Source: JAHEME01 sp034435035
Lineage (GTDB): Bacteria; Chloroflexota; Anaerolineae; Aggregatilineales; UBA3940
DNA: 64,000 bases
Direction of reading: 5' to 3'
Assembly: GCA_034435035.1 (NCBI GenBank)
Contig: DAOTXW010000016.1
Span: 1-64,000, forward strand
The translations under genes and the position numbers were made by a program. The notes beneath the pieces are model-generated. The model ran no database searches. It was not told the DNA's origin and was given only the letters and a program-made list of their open reading frames with translations. Of the stretch, positions 1 to 8,095 are shown piece after piece (position 1 is the stretch's first letter; every line of letters begins with the position of its first letter).

Positions 1-26
1 CCCCCCCCCCCCCCCCCCCCCCCCCC
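1..26. repeat. 26-base C homopolymer at window edge
   Basis: The window opens with 26 uninterrupted C residues and then changes abruptly to normal coding-type sequence. No comparable run occurs elsewhere in the 64 kb. Its position exactly at the edge suggests a contig-end or sequencing artefact rather than biology. Confidence 0.85.
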
Positions 27-48
27 GCTTCTCTGGCTGAGCGAAGGT

Positions 49-291
49 TCATCCCCCTGCGACGGAGGGGATGATGGCCAGCTGATCACCGTCCGCCAGC
101 GCCGCCGATTCGTCGGCCACTTCATTGTTCAGCGCCAGCACCGGTTCAAGTTCCGCAACAACCTGAAGCCGTTCCAGCACATCGCCGATACAGCTGCCTG
201 CTGGCATCTCCAGCTCCAGCCGATCGATGATCTGGCCATCGCGGTGGCGCAGGATCGAGAACAGGCGCACGGTGATGTGGATGGTGGCCAT
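49..291 (-). CDS. MoaD/ThiS-family sulfur-carrier protein (AOR-associated), copy 1
   Basis: An 80-residue protein ending in VAGG, the C-terminal Gly-Gly of MoaD/ThiS ubiquitin-fold sulfur carriers. This tail is thiocarboxylated and donates sulfur for the dithiolene of molybdopterin/tungstopterin. It lies 6 bp downstream of the first AOR gene on the same strand and is the last visible gene of the leftward rhamnose operon. Small MoaD-like proteins are a recurrent companion of AOR genes, so it probably serves cofactor assembly for that enzyme. The Gly-Gly end and context are seen in the sequence; the AOR-specific role is inferred. Confidence 0.85.
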   Translation of the reverse strand: MATIHITVRLFSILRHRDGQIIDRLELEMPAGSCIGDVLERLQVVAELEPVLALNNEVADESAALADGDQLAIIPSVAGG

Positions 292-297
292 TCCGCG

Positions 298-2001
298 TTA
301 CGGTGTATCGAAAATGCGGTCCAGCTCCGCCTCGGCCACATCAAAGACGGCGTTGGTCGGCGGGAGCTGCTCGCGGCACATCCATTCCGGGATGCGGTCG
401 TCCTCTCTGGTGAAGCCTGCCAGGCGGTTGAACTCGCGCTCCATCAGCAGCGTCTCGCGCCCCAGCTCGCGGAGGTAAGCCGGGCCAACACCCCAGCCGT
501 AGCGCCCGTTGATCAGGTCTGGGATGATGGTGGCGTCCAGCGCAAAGCCAAAGCTGCCCATAATGCACGCGCCCAGCGAGTCGTAGCCGGCCATGTTGTA
601 CTGCGAGTTGCGCGACAGCTCGACCTGCACGGTGGGGTCGAGGTGATCGACTTTGGCGCGGATCGTCAGCCCGCTGGTGTGGTCGCCGCCCTGCGGAGAG
701 GTGGCATAGGTGACGCCCGTGCCCTTGATAGCGCGTGGATCGTAGGCCGAAAGCGCCTGGTTCTTGACCACCGGCACGCGCTCAACGCCCAGCACCTTGC
801 CGGCCAGCCCGGCGCCGCTGGCGATGATCCGGCCCAGCGGAGTCCCCTCCCTCACCTCCTGCATCAGCGCGATGGCCCGCTCTGCGTCGCCCCAGGCCAG
901 GTAGCCCGCCTCGGCGGCCACGCCCAGCGCGGCGCCGGTGTCGATGGTATCCATGCCCATGTCGTTGGCGATGTCGTTCAGCCGGGCGATCACGTCCGGG
1001 TCATTGATCCCCAGATTGGAGCCCATCAGGCCAATCGTCTCGTACTCGATCGGCGTCACCAGCGTTTCGCCATCCGGGCCGGCGTAGACGTTGGAGCACT
1101 TGATGATGCAGCCCGGCATGCAGGCATGCGAAACCTCGCCACCGCGGGCCTCATTCAGGTCGTGGATGGCTTCGCCACTGATCTTCTCGGCGTCTTCAAA
1201 GCTGCCGGCTGAGAAATTGCGGGTGGGCATGCCGCCGAAGGTATTGCACATCTTCACCATCGCCGCCGTGCCATAGAAGGTGTAGATCTGGCTGGTCTGC
1301 GGGTGCTCCTGCAGACGGGCGATGTAGCGTTTCGAGGCGTCCTTGAACAACGCCGGATCGGCCACAGGCGGCTGGTTGCTGCGCGGGCAGTCAAACACGA
1401 TCGCCTTCAGGTGTTTGGCGCCCATCACTGCGCCCAGCCCGCCGCGGGCTGAGATACGCGTCAGGTTCCGATCCTTGTCGATATGCGTGATGCCTGCCGT
1501 GCGGTACAGGCGCTCACCCGCCGGGCCGATCGCCGAGATGCCGACCTTTTTATCGTAGCGCTCCATGATGCGATTGGCCGTGTCTTTGAGGCCCAGCCCT
1601 ACCAGGTCGCTGGCATCCTCAAAGCGCGCGCCGTTTGCGTCAATGTAGAGCAGCTGCCAGCCGCCATCCGCGGGCGGCCCGCCCTCGATGATCAGCGCAT
1701 GCAGGCCCAGCCAGACCATCTTCAGGCCGGTGGTCCCCCCGGCGTTCGCTTCCTTAACGCCGCCTGTGAGCGGACTCTTGCCGCCCACGGAGATGCGGTC
1801 GCAGCTCGACAGCATGTGGCCCACCAGCAGGCCGGGCGCCCAGATCAGCTTGTTGCCGGGGCCCAGCGGCTCACAGAGCGGAGGGACTTCGTCAAGAAGG
1901 AAGCGGGCGACCAGGCCGCGGCCGCCCAGGCGCTGCCAGCCTTCGGGCACGGGTTCGTAGCGGATGCTGCCGGTTTGCAGGTTGGCACGTAGGATCTGCA
2001 T
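298..2001 (-). CDS. Aldehyde:ferredoxin oxidoreductase family protein (tungsten enzyme), copy 1
   Basis: A 567-residue AOR-family protein. The N-terminal domain carries the GGRGL...SPLTGG cofactor-binding pattern and ARGGLGAVMG segment, followed by the iron-sulfur domain. Cysteines near residues 294, 298 and 302 are spaced C-x3-C-x3-C, one residue wider at the first gap than the C-x2-C-x3-C of the second copy in this operon; a fourth candidate cysteine lies in LGACIMG. The chosen start is the internal ATG preceded by GGAGAGGAG; the in-frame ATG 33 bases upstream lacks such a site. Family members oxidise aldehydes to acids with ferredoxin as acceptor. In a rhamnose operon the likely substrate is lactaldehyde, by inference only. 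Confidence 0.85.
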   Translation of the reverse strand: MQILRANLQTGSIRYEPVPEGWQRLGGRGLVARFLLDEVPPLCEPLGPGNKLIWAPGLLVGHMLSSCDRISVGGKSPLTGGVKEANAGGTTGLKMVWLGLHALIIEGGPPADGGWQLLYIDANGARFEDASDLVGLGLKDTANRIMERYDKKVGISAIGPAGERLYRTAGITHIDKDRNLTRISARGGLGAVMGAKHLKAIVFDCPRSNQPPVADPALFKDASKRYIARLQEHPQTSQIYTFYGTAAMVKMCNTFGGMPTRNFSAGSFEDAEKISGEAIHDLNEARGGEVSHACMPGCIIKCSNVYAGPDGETLVTPIEYETIGLMGSNLGINDPDVIARLNDIANDMGMDTIDTGAALGVAAEAGYLAWGDAERAIALMQEVREGTPLGRIIASGAGLAGKVLGVERVPVVKNQALSAYDPRAIKGTGVTYATSPQGGDHTSGLTIRAKVDHLDPTVQVELSRNSQYNMAGYDSLGACIMGSFGFALDATIIPDLINGRYGWGVGPAYLRELGRETLLMEREFNRLAGFTREDDRIPEWMCREQLPPTNAVFDVAEAELDRIFDTP

Positions 2002-2075
2002 TGATGGGAACTCCTCTCCTGTCTCCGCTGACACGGTACTGCTGAGTATACTTGTCGCACGGCGGGGGCGTCCAG

Positions 2076-3515
2076 TCAGGCCAGCAGGGCCTGGAAGCGA
2101 CCGTAGGCTTCCTGCCAGTCATCGGTCCCGACTGGCTCATAATGCCGGAGCGCGAAGGATCGGCGGGCCATTTCGCGGGCGTCGGCCAGCGAGCTGATCT
2201 CGCCCAGCGCCATCCACTGGACCAGGGCATTGCCCAGTGCCGTGGCCTCCACCGGCCCGGCGATCACCGGGCGGCCGGTTGCGTCCGCGGTCATCTGGCA
2301 CAGCAGCTCGTTCTGTGAGCCGCCGCCGATGACATGAATCACGTCTACCGCCTGCCCGCTGGCCTCGATCAGCAGGTCCAGGAAGTAGCGGTACTTCAGG
2401 GCCAGGCTTTCCAGGACGCAGCGCACGGTTGCGCTCACCGAGGCGGGAGCGGTCTGCCCGGTGCGCTGACAGAAAGCAGCGATGCGCGCCGGCATATCGC
2501 CCGGCGGCAGGAACGCCAGATCGTCAGGGTCGATGAATGCGGCGAAGGGCCGTGCCTCACGCGCCAGCTCGTCGAGTGTGTGATAATCGTAGCTTTTGCC
2601 CGCGGCGGCCCAGGTCGCCCGGCACTGCTGGACGATCCACAGCCCCATGATATTTTTCAGCAGCCGGAAGCGATCCGCCACCCCGCCTTCATTTGTCAGG
2701 TTGGCCTCCAGGGCACGTTCGGTCAGGATCGCTTCGGGCACCTCCAGCCCCAGCAGGCTCCAGGTGCCGCTGCTCAGGTAGGCGTAGGTGGGGATGGAGG
2801 CCGGCACTGCGGCGACGGCGCTGCCGGTATCATGGCAGGCCGGGGCGATCACGGGGATGCCCCGATAGGTGCCCAGCCGCGTGCCCGGTGCGACGATCGG
2901 CGGGAACATGGCCGTTGGGATGCCCAGCTGGCCCAGCAGGCCGCGCGCCCAGTCGCGGCTCCTCGGATCGCAGCACTGCGTGGTGGTGGCGTTGCTGAAT
3001 TCGCTGACCTTCTCGCCGGCCAGCCAGTAATTGATCAGATCCGGGATCGTCAGGAAGGTGCTGGCCTGCTCCAGCAGCGGGCTGCGGGACTCGACCAGGC
3101 TCAGCAGCTGGTAGAGGCTGTTGATCGGCATGAACTGGATGCCGGTGGCAGCGAAGATCTCCTCCCGCGGGACGCGGCGGCAGGCCCGCTCAACCATCCC
3201 TTCGGTGCGAGCGTCCCGGTAATGGACCGGGTTGCCCAGCAGCGTCCCCTGTCGATCCAGCAGGCCAAAATCGACCCCCCAGGCGTCCACCCCGATCGAG
3301 GCGGGGGCACGCTCCAGGCAGCCCCCGATGCCCTCCTGGATCTCGCGCCACAGGTGCAGGATATCCCAGTGCAGCGTACCCCGCACCTCCACGGGGTTGT
3401 TGGGGAAGCGATGGCAGACTTCCAGCGCCACCTGCTGCCCGTCCAGAGTGGCGGTGACAACCCGCCCGCTCTCGGCTCCCAGGTCAACCGCCACCACCAT
3501 CGATGTTGCGCGCAT
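2076..3515 (-). CDS. rhaB: Rhamnulokinase-like FGGY carbohydrate kinase
   Basis: A 479-residue FGGY kinase. The N-terminus VVAVDLGAESGRV is the RhaB form of the first phosphate-binding motif. WGVDFGLLD, the HYRDART segment and the late GGGSQNELLCQMTAD motif of the ATP-binding half are all present, and length matches full-size RhaB. It would phosphorylate L-rhamnulose to rhamnulose-1-phosphate for the aldolase encoded just upstream. Neighbours (RhaI-type isomerase, aldolase, and RhaM on the divergent operon) support rhamnose over fucose. A close deoxy-ketose substrate such as fuculose cannot be excluded. Confidence 0.88.
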   Translation of the reverse strand: MRATSMVVAVDLGAESGRVVTATLDGQQVALEVCHRFPNNPVEVRGTLHWDILHLWREIQEGIGGCLERAPASIGVDAWGVDFGLLDRQGTLLGNPVHYRDARTEGMVERACRRVPREEIFAATGIQFMPINSLYQLLSLVESRSPLLEQASTFLTIPDLINYWLAGEKVSEFSNATTTQCCDPRSRDWARGLLGQLGIPTAMFPPIVAPGTRLGTYRGIPVIAPACHDTGSAVAAVPASIPTYAYLSSGTWSLLGLEVPEAILTERALEANLTNEGGVADRFRLLKNIMGLWIVQQCRATWAAAGKSYDYHTLDELAREARPFAAFIDPDDLAFLPPGDMPARIAAFCQRTGQTAPASVSATVRCVLESLALKYRYFLDLLIEASGQAVDVIHVIGGGSQNELLCQMTADATGRPVIAGPVEATALGNALVQWMALGEISSLADAREMARRSFALRHYEPVGTDDWQEAYGRFQALLA

Positions 3516-3543
3516 CAGCCGCTGCTCCGGATTGGTCCCCGGC

Positions 3544-3590
3544 GTCCCATCCCGGCGCCGCGCCGGGAGCCGTCAGCGCCGGGATGGGAC
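3544..3590. repeat. Perfect 15-bp inverted repeat between aldolase and rhaB
   Basis: GTCCCATCCCGGCGC at 3544-3558 is exactly complementary to 3576-3590, with a 17-nt GC-rich loop. It sits in the 124-bp gap between two co-directional genes of the leftward operon. No T-run follows on either strand, so it is not a typical Rho-independent terminator. A transcript-processing or mRNA-stability hairpin is the simplest reading. Confidence 0.75.
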
Positions 3591-3639
3591 TGGAGGAGAG
3601 GAAGGAGAAGATGTCAGGTTTATTACATCGGCAGATCCG

Positions 3640-4251
3640 CTACCACTTGCTGTACGATTCGCTGTGCTTGCGGTATTCGATGCGCTCCTCGCCCAGCAGG
3701 TGAGTCTCGAGGATGATATCGCTGGCTTCTTCCAGGCACGAAACCCACTGCAGCGCCTCGTCCAGCGTCTGGCCTGTAGAGAAGCAGCCATGCCCGCGCA
3801 GCATGAGGATCTTGTACTCGCGCAGTGTGTCAGCCACCAGATCGGCCATATCCTGCGAACCGGAAGCGAACTCTGCCGCTACCACAGGCACCTTGTGCAG
3901 CAGGTAAGAACCCTCCACGTCGATGGGGATGATCGCATCTCGGCTCAGGCTCAGCGCGATGGCCGTGCGCGGGTGGCAGTGGATCACCGCCAGCGCTGAG
4001 GTTTTCAGGTAGATGGTGCGGTGCACAATCAGCTCGGTGCTGGCCCGCATGATCCCGCTGTCCTTCTGGAACAGGCTGGTTTCGATGAAGTCCTCGCGCT
4101 TCAGCCGGCCCAGCTGCGCCCCACGCCGCTTGATGATCACGCGGTCGCCCACCCGCACGCTGACGTTGCCGCCGTGCGTGCTGGTGAGCTGGCCGACATA
4201 GATGTCGCGGCCAACATCGCGGAACTCTTCGTACAGACGTTGGTCGATCAC
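3640..4251 (-). CDS. Class II aldolase (rhamnulose/fuculose-1-phosphate aldolase-like)
   Basis: A 203-residue class II aldolase/adducin-family protein. It shows the STHGGNVSVR phosphate-binding segment, a catalytic-type Glu at residue 73 (STE), the zinc-ligand motif HCH at residues 91-93 and the later LRGHG histidine. This positioning closely matches FucA (Glu73, His92, His94). It would cleave ketose-1-phosphate to DHAP and lactaldehyde. The GTG start overlaps the stop of the upstream AOR as GTGA, indicating translational coupling. This coupling of aldolase to AOR is the best sequence argument that the AOR handles the aldehyde product. Confidence 0.85.
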   Translation of the reverse strand: MIDQRLYEEFRDVGRDIYVGQLTSTHGGNVSVRVGDRVIIKRRGAQLGRLKREDFIETSLFQKDSGIMRASTELIVHRTIYLKTSALAVIHCHPRTAIALSLSRDAIIPIDVEGSYLLHKVPVVAAEFASGSQDMADLVADTLREYKILMLRGHGCFSTGQTLDEALQWVSCLEEASDIILETHLLGEERIEYRKHSESYSKW

Positions 4252-6044
4252 GGAACGGCTCCTTCTACCAGGGCGATCAGTTCTAGCTCGCGCAGCTTGG
4301 CAGGCTTCGGGACTCCGTTTGCGTCCCATCCGCGGAACTGATAGTACTCCTTCAGCATCGGCTCCAGCCTGACGGTGAAGCCGGCGCTGGGGCCTTCCGC
4401 CACCGGCTCGTTCAGCAGGCGGGGCGGCAGCGTGTCGTCGGCGCTCGTGAACCCTTCGCGCAGATTATAGAGCCGCTCGAGGTTCCACACGCGCTCACCG
4501 ACGCGCATCAGGTCATCGGCATTATAGGGCAGCCCCGTGACGGCCGACAGCGTGCGGGCGAAGAATTCCTCGGCTACGGCCAGATTCGTGAACTTGCAGA
4601 TCACCAGGCTGTCCACCAGCGCTGCGGAGTTCTGATGGACAGCCACGATGCCCGCCTTGCCCGCCGTGGCGAAGCGATCCACCAGCCGGGGCAGGGCGAG
4701 CACTTCCGGCCCCAGCATGTTGCCACGCATATGGCAGGCGCCGCGGTTGGAGGTCGCATACAGCAGCCCCTGTCCCTGCATGCCGCGCGGATCGTAGGCT
4801 GGCATCTCCATGCCCTTGGAAGACATCGACAGCTCCGGTACACCGTGGGCTGCGGCGAAGCGGGCGCTTCCTTCTGCCAGCGCGTCGCCAAGCCCCTGAC
4901 GGTAGGCGATCGACTCGATGGTAGCGTGCAGCAGATCGTGACGCCCGAAGCGCAGTTCGCCCGGGATGACCCCGCGCTCCGTCATCTCCATCGCGCAGCC
5001 GATCGTGCTGCCCACCGAGATCGTGTCCAGCCCGAGATCGTTGCACAGATAGTTGGCCTCGGCGATCACGTCGAGCCGGTCGATGCCGCACTGGGCGCCC
5101 AGCGCCCAGGTCGATTCGTACTCCGGGCCTTCACCCTCGGCTTTCTCTGTCCGGGTGACGCGGGTGCAGGCGATCGGGCAGGCCCAGCAGGCCTGGTTAC
5201 GCACCAGCAGATGCTGGGTCATGTATTCACCGCTGATGCGTTCGGCGCCCTCGAACTGCGAGGCCTGAAAGTTGCGGGTGGGCAGCGCGCCGATATCGTT
5301 GATCACGTTCATCACGGCGGCCGTCCCGAACTCCGGCAGCGCCTGCGAGGTCAGCGGGCTGGCCTTGATCAGCTTGCCTGTCTCGTACAGCATGAAGCGG
5401 AACTTCTCGCGGTCGCTGGCATTGTTCTTTTCGTCGCCCACAACCACGATCGCCTTGAGGTTCTTGCTGCCCATCACGGCGCCGGGGCCCCCGCGGGCCA
5501 GCGAACGCGTGCCGTCATTCATGATGGCGGCCATGCGGACGAGCTTCTCGCCTGCCGGGCCGATGCACAGCACGTTGCGCCGGTTGTTATCCTGACCGAG
5601 CGCCGCGGTTGTCTCAAGCACACGCTTGCCCCACAGGTGAGAGGCGTCCTCGATGCTGACGCCGTCCGGGGTGATCCAGATCATGACCGGGGTGCTGGCC
5701 CTGCCGCGCACAATCAGGGCGTCATGCCCGGTGCGCTTGAACTGCATCCCCCACCAGCCGCCGCTGTTGGCGTCCAGCACGGTGCCGGTCAGCGGGCTCT
5801 TGGTGCTTACTGAGAAGCGGTTGCTGGTTTGCGCGCCGGTCGCTGTCAGGGGACCTGTGGCGAAGATCAGGACGTTATCCGGCGAGAGCGGCTCGACCTC
5901 CGGCCCGACGAGGTCCCACAGCATCCGGGCGCCCAGCCCTCGCCCGCCCAGGTACAGCCGCGCGGTCTCCCTGTCGAGCGGGAGTGCCGCGATGCTGCCA
6001 GCAGTCAAATCAATATCCAGTACCTTGCCTGCCCAGCCTTCCAT
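4248..6044 (-). CDS. Aldehyde:ferredoxin oxidoreductase family protein (tungsten enzyme), copy 2
   Basis: A 598-residue AOR-family protein with the full architecture. It has GGRGLGARML and SPLTGTVLDANSGG in the cofactor domain, ARGGPGAVMGSKNLKAI, and cluster cysteines at residues 286, 289 and 293 (C-x2-C-x3-C), plus Cys483 in VICKFTN. Spacing and positions closely match classical AOR. It is preceded by its own MoaD-like gene and overlaps the aldolase gene by 4 bp. Predicted role: ferredoxin-dependent oxidation of an aldehyde, most plausibly lactaldehyde released by the aldolase. It is clearly distinct in sequence from copy 1, so this is not a recent duplication. Confidence 0.9.
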   Translation of the reverse strand: MEGWAGKVLDIDLTAGSIAALPLDRETARLYLGGRGLGARMLWDLVGPEVEPLSPDNVLIFATGPLTATGAQTSNRFSVSTKSPLTGTVLDANSGGWWGMQFKRTGHDALIVRGRASTPVMIWITPDGVSIEDASHLWGKRVLETTAALGQDNNRRNVLCIGPAGEKLVRMAAIMNDGTRSLARGGPGAVMGSKNLKAIVVVGDEKNNASDREKFRFMLYETGKLIKASPLTSQALPEFGTAAVMNVINDIGALPTRNFQASQFEGAERISGEYMTQHLLVRNQACWACPIACTRVTRTEKAEGEGPEYESTWALGAQCGIDRLDVIAEANYLCNDLGLDTISVGSTIGCAMEMTERGVIPGELRFGRHDLLHATIESIAYRQGLGDALAEGSARFAAAHGVPELSMSSKGMEMPAYDPRGMQGQGLLYATSNRGACHMRGNMLGPEVLALPRLVDRFATAGKAGIVAVHQNSAALVDSLVICKFTNLAVAEEFFARTLSAVTGLPYNADDLMRVGERVWNLERLYNLREGFTSADDTLPPRLLNEPVAEGPSAGFTVRLEPMLKEYYQFRGWDANGVPKPAKLRELELIALVEGAVP

Positions 6045-6071
6045 TTGAGTGTGATGGCTCCTTGTTCGATC

Positions 6072-6338
6072 TCAACCCCCCGCGATGGGCGGAAAGATGG
6101 CGAGCGAGTCGGATTCAGAGACGGGCGTCTCCAGCCCATCCGCTAACATGATATCATGCCCGTTGACGGTGATCCGCACGAATGGCATCAGGTAGCCATC
6201 CTTGAGGATGACGTCGCACAGGCCGGGGTCGCCGTCGCACAGGGTGACCAGTACCTCGCGGACGGTAGTGCCGGGAAGTGTCGCCCGGTCACTTCTGGCG
6301 CGCAGCCTCAAACTGCCAAACAGACGTACTTCGGGCAT
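6072..6338 (-). CDS. MoaD/ThiS-family sulfur-carrier protein (AOR-associated), copy 2
   Basis: An 88-residue protein ending PPIAGG, the sulfur-carrier Gly-Gly tail. It lies 27 bp upstream of the second AOR and 24 bp downstream of the rhamnose isomerase, all leftward. VRLFGSLRLRA is the typical first beta strand of AOR-linked MoaD proteins. Each AOR in the operon therefore has its own MoaD-like partner. A role in pterin dithiolene synthesis is known for the family; dedicated pairing with the adjacent AOR is inferred. Confidence 0.85.
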   Translation of the reverse strand: MPEVRLFGSLRLRARSDRATLPGTTVREVLVTLCDGDPGLCDVILKDGYLMPFVRITVNGHDIMLADGLETPVSESDSLAIFPPIAGG

Positions 6339-6362
6339 CGGGCGTCGCCGTCCGTGGGAGGG

Positions 6363-7586
6363 CTAGGCGCCCGGGTAGCCGCTGGTGGAGCCGCTGCCCT
6401 GCCCACGCTCGGCGGCGATGCGCTTCGGGTAAGCATCGGCTCGCAGCGTCGCAATGGGATCGACCGGCACGCCCATCTCGGCGCGGACCTGCGCCAGCAG
6501 CGGGCGCACGTCGGTCTGGAAGGCGTCAACCAGCATGCGATGAGCTTCCAGCATATCGCCGGCCTGCTGGGCTGCCTGCAGCGACTTCCAGTCTACCAGC
6601 AGTGCCCTGGCGTAGGCCGCCTGGCAGTTCAGCACACTCTGGAGCATGGCTTCGAGTTTGGGTTCAATGTTGTGGCTCTGATCGATCATGTAGGCCACGC
6701 GGTCGGCCAGCGCCCCGGCGCCCACCAGTTCGGTGTAGATCACAAACAGCTCCCACGGGTTGGCGCTGCCTACGATCAGATCATCGTCGGCATACTGGCG
6801 CGAATTGAAGTGAAAGCCGCCCAGCCGCTCCTCGTCCAGCAGGAAGGCCACGATGTGCGCTACATTGGTCCCGGGCGCGTGGTGCCCGGTATCGACCAGC
6901 ACTTCGGCCTGCGGGCCGAGCTTGAGGCACATGCTGTAGGCCATGCCCCAGTCAGCCAGGTCGGTGTGGTAGAAGGCCGGCTCAAAGAACTTGTACTCGA
7001 TCAGCATCCGGCCCCCGGCGGGGAGGTGCTGATAGACCTCGGCCAGCGCATCGTACAGGCGGTGCTTGCGCTCGCGAATGCTGTCCTGCCCGGCGTAATT
7101 GGTGCCGTCAGCCAGCCATATCGAAAGGATGTCGCTGCCGGTCGCCTTCATGATCTCGCAGCAGTCGATCATGTGGCTGATCGCCTGCTCCTGCACAGCC
7201 GGGGAAGGGTGGCACAGGCTGCCCAGCTTGTAGACATCATCCTGAAAGACGTTCGGGTTGATCGCTCCCAGCGTGACGCCCTGCTGCCGGGCGTACTCTT
7301 TCAGCGCCGCCCAGTCGTCGGTCCGGTCCCAGGGGATGTGCAGCGCCACGCTGGGGGCGATGCCGCACAGCCGGTGAATGAATCCGGCATCGGCCAGCTT
7401 CTCTTCAACATTTCGGGCCGCGCCCGGCCATGCAAAGACCTTGAAGCGCGTCCCGCTGTTACCGTACCCCCAGGATGGAGTCTCAATCCGCTGCTGCTTG
7501 AGCCGGGCTTTAACAGCCTCGACATCGATTCCCCGGGCAGCCAGCCCATCCGCCAGGACCTGGTAAGCAGCCTGGTAGTCGCTCAC
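6363..7586 (-). CDS. rhaI: L-rhamnose isomerase, RhaI (Pseudomonas stutzeri) type
   Basis: A 407-residue xylose-isomerase-like TIM barrel. The N-terminal [16 protein letters not shown] signature and later motifs ([50 protein letters not shown]) carry the metal-binding Glu, Asp and His residues of this branch. It differs from Escherichia coli RhaA. It interconverts L-rhamnose and L-rhamnulose using a divalent metal. It is the second gene of the leftward operon. RhaI-type enzymes can have relaxed sugar specificity, so the physiological substrate rests on the neighbouring kinase, mutarotase and transporter. Confidence 0.9.
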   Translation of the reverse strand: MSDYQAAYQVLADGLAARGIDVEAVKARLKQQRIETPSWGYGNSGTRFKVFAWPGAARNVEEKLADAGFIHRLCGIAPSVALHIPWDRTDDWAALKEYARQQGVTLGAINPNVFQDDVYKLGSLCHPSPAVQEQAISHMIDCCEIMKATGSDILSIWLADGTNYAGQDSIRERKHRLYDALAEVYQHLPAGGRMLIEYKFFEPAFYHTDLADWGMAYSMCLKLGPQAEVLVDTGHHAPGTNVAHIVAFLLDEERLGGFHFNSRQYADDDLIVGSANPWELFVIYTELVGAGALADRVAYMIDQSHNIEPKLEAMLQSVLNCQAAYARALLVDWKSLQAAQQAGDMLEAHRMLVDAFQTDVRPLLAQVRAEMGVPVDPIATLRADAYPKRIAAERGQGSGSTSGYPGA

Positions 7587-7604
7587 GGAACTCCCCCTTG
7601 TCTT

Positions 7605-7982
7605 TTATGGAAGCGGGTAAGCCATGGTGGTCATCAAGGTGCACTGCGTCTGCGTGGTATCCAGCCGCGAATACTGTACCGTGACCGGGACGCTGCTGCG
7701 GAGCCGGACTGCGTAGGGGACGCCCACCGGTACAGCGAACCCCCCGATCTGCTCCGGCCTGTCCAGCCGCAGATGCCGGGTGCGTTCGGCGGGGACGATG
7801 ACGCGGATGTCCCGGACCGGCTCGCGGTCTTCGAAGTAGAAGTCCAGCAGCAGAGTGGCATCCTGGTTGGTGACGTTTAGCACACAGATCGCTTCGTGGC
7901 CCACGTAGGGGCCGTCGCCTGCGATCGGCTCAGGCAGGTACGCATCGGGGATGAACCAGGTGGTCGCGCCAGATGGAGTCAT
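7605..7982 (-). CDS. Anabaena sensory rhodopsin transducer (ASRT)-like protein
   Basis: A 125-residue soluble protein without signal peptide. YVGHEAICVLNVTNQDA, FYFEDREP, the ERTRHLRLD segment and VTVQYSRLDTTQ match the small beta-sandwich ASRT family. No rhodopsin gene lies in the window. It is the first gene of the leftward operon, 18 bp before rhaI. ASRT-like folds have been proposed to bind small molecules, often sugars, and homologues have been noted beside carbohydrate genes. A sugar- or intermediate-binding role is therefore more plausible here than phototransduction. Family match is strong by motif; ligand is unknown. Confidence 0.82.
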   Translation of the reverse strand: MTPSGATTWFIPDAYLPEPIAGDGPYVGHEAICVLNVTNQDATLLLDFYFEDREPVRDIRVIVPAERTRHLRLDRPEQIGGFAVPVGVPYAVRLRSSVPVTVQYSRLDTTQTQCTLMTTMAYPLP

Positions 7983-7999
7983 CAGTCAGCCTCCGGGGC

Positions 8000-8028
8000 T
8001 TGACAAACCTCATAGACCGGTTTATGCT
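8000..8028 (+). promoter_or_regulatory. Sigma70-type promoter for the rightward rhamnose operon
   Basis: TTGACA at 8000-8005, a 17-bp spacer, and TATGCT at 8023-8028 (4 of 6 matches to TATAAT). The predicted start is near 8035, just ahead of the operator at 8042. It would drive the GntR-type regulator and the genes behind it. Confidence 0.6.
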
Positions 8029-8041
8029 GAGAGGCAGAAAT

Positions 8042-8052
8042 TGGTCATACCA
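8042..8052. promoter_or_regulatory. Perfect TGGT-N3-ACCA palindrome, GntR/FadR-subfamily operator
   Basis: TGGTCATACCA is a perfect inverted repeat of the TGGT-N3-ACCA type recognised by FadR/LldR-like FCD regulators. It lies between the divergent promoters, just downstream of the predicted rightward start and within the first bases of the leftward transcript. The regulator gene starts 62 bp away. Two tandem copies of CTCTGCCA (8053-8068) directly follow it. Confidence 0.7.
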
Positions 8053-8067
8053 CTCTGCCACTCTGCC

Positions 8068-8095
8068 ATTATATCATATTACCGCGGGGTGTCTA
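8068..8095 (-). promoter_or_regulatory. Sigma70-type promoter for the leftward rhamnose operon
   Basis: Read on the minus strand, TAGACA (8095-8090, 5 of 6 matches to TTGACA), a 16-bp spacer and a perfect TATAAT (8073-8068). The predicted start is near 8061, about 10-20 bp before the TGGT-N3-ACCA operator, so a bound regulator would block initiation or early elongation. Confidence 0.65.

Noticed and set aside
2334..3716. A 460-codon plus-strand frame opposite rhaB
   Set aside because: Antisense shadow of rhaB and the following intergenic hairpin; composition is non-protein-like.
6156..7880. A 574-codon plus-strand frame opposite rhaI, a MoaD gene and the ASRT-like gene
   Set aside because: It spans three real minus-strand genes and their gaps, has no domain, and no plausible start signal.
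7605..7982. A phototaxis/sensory rhodopsin system
   Set aside because: Only the transducer-like protein is present, with no seven-helix retinal protein or chemotaxis genes; the sugar operon context fits better.
8053..8068. Tandem CTCTGCCA repeat next to the operator, considered as a direct-repeat regulator site or array
   Set aside because: Only two short copies occur, with no third unit or known matching motif; kept only as a note beside the operator.
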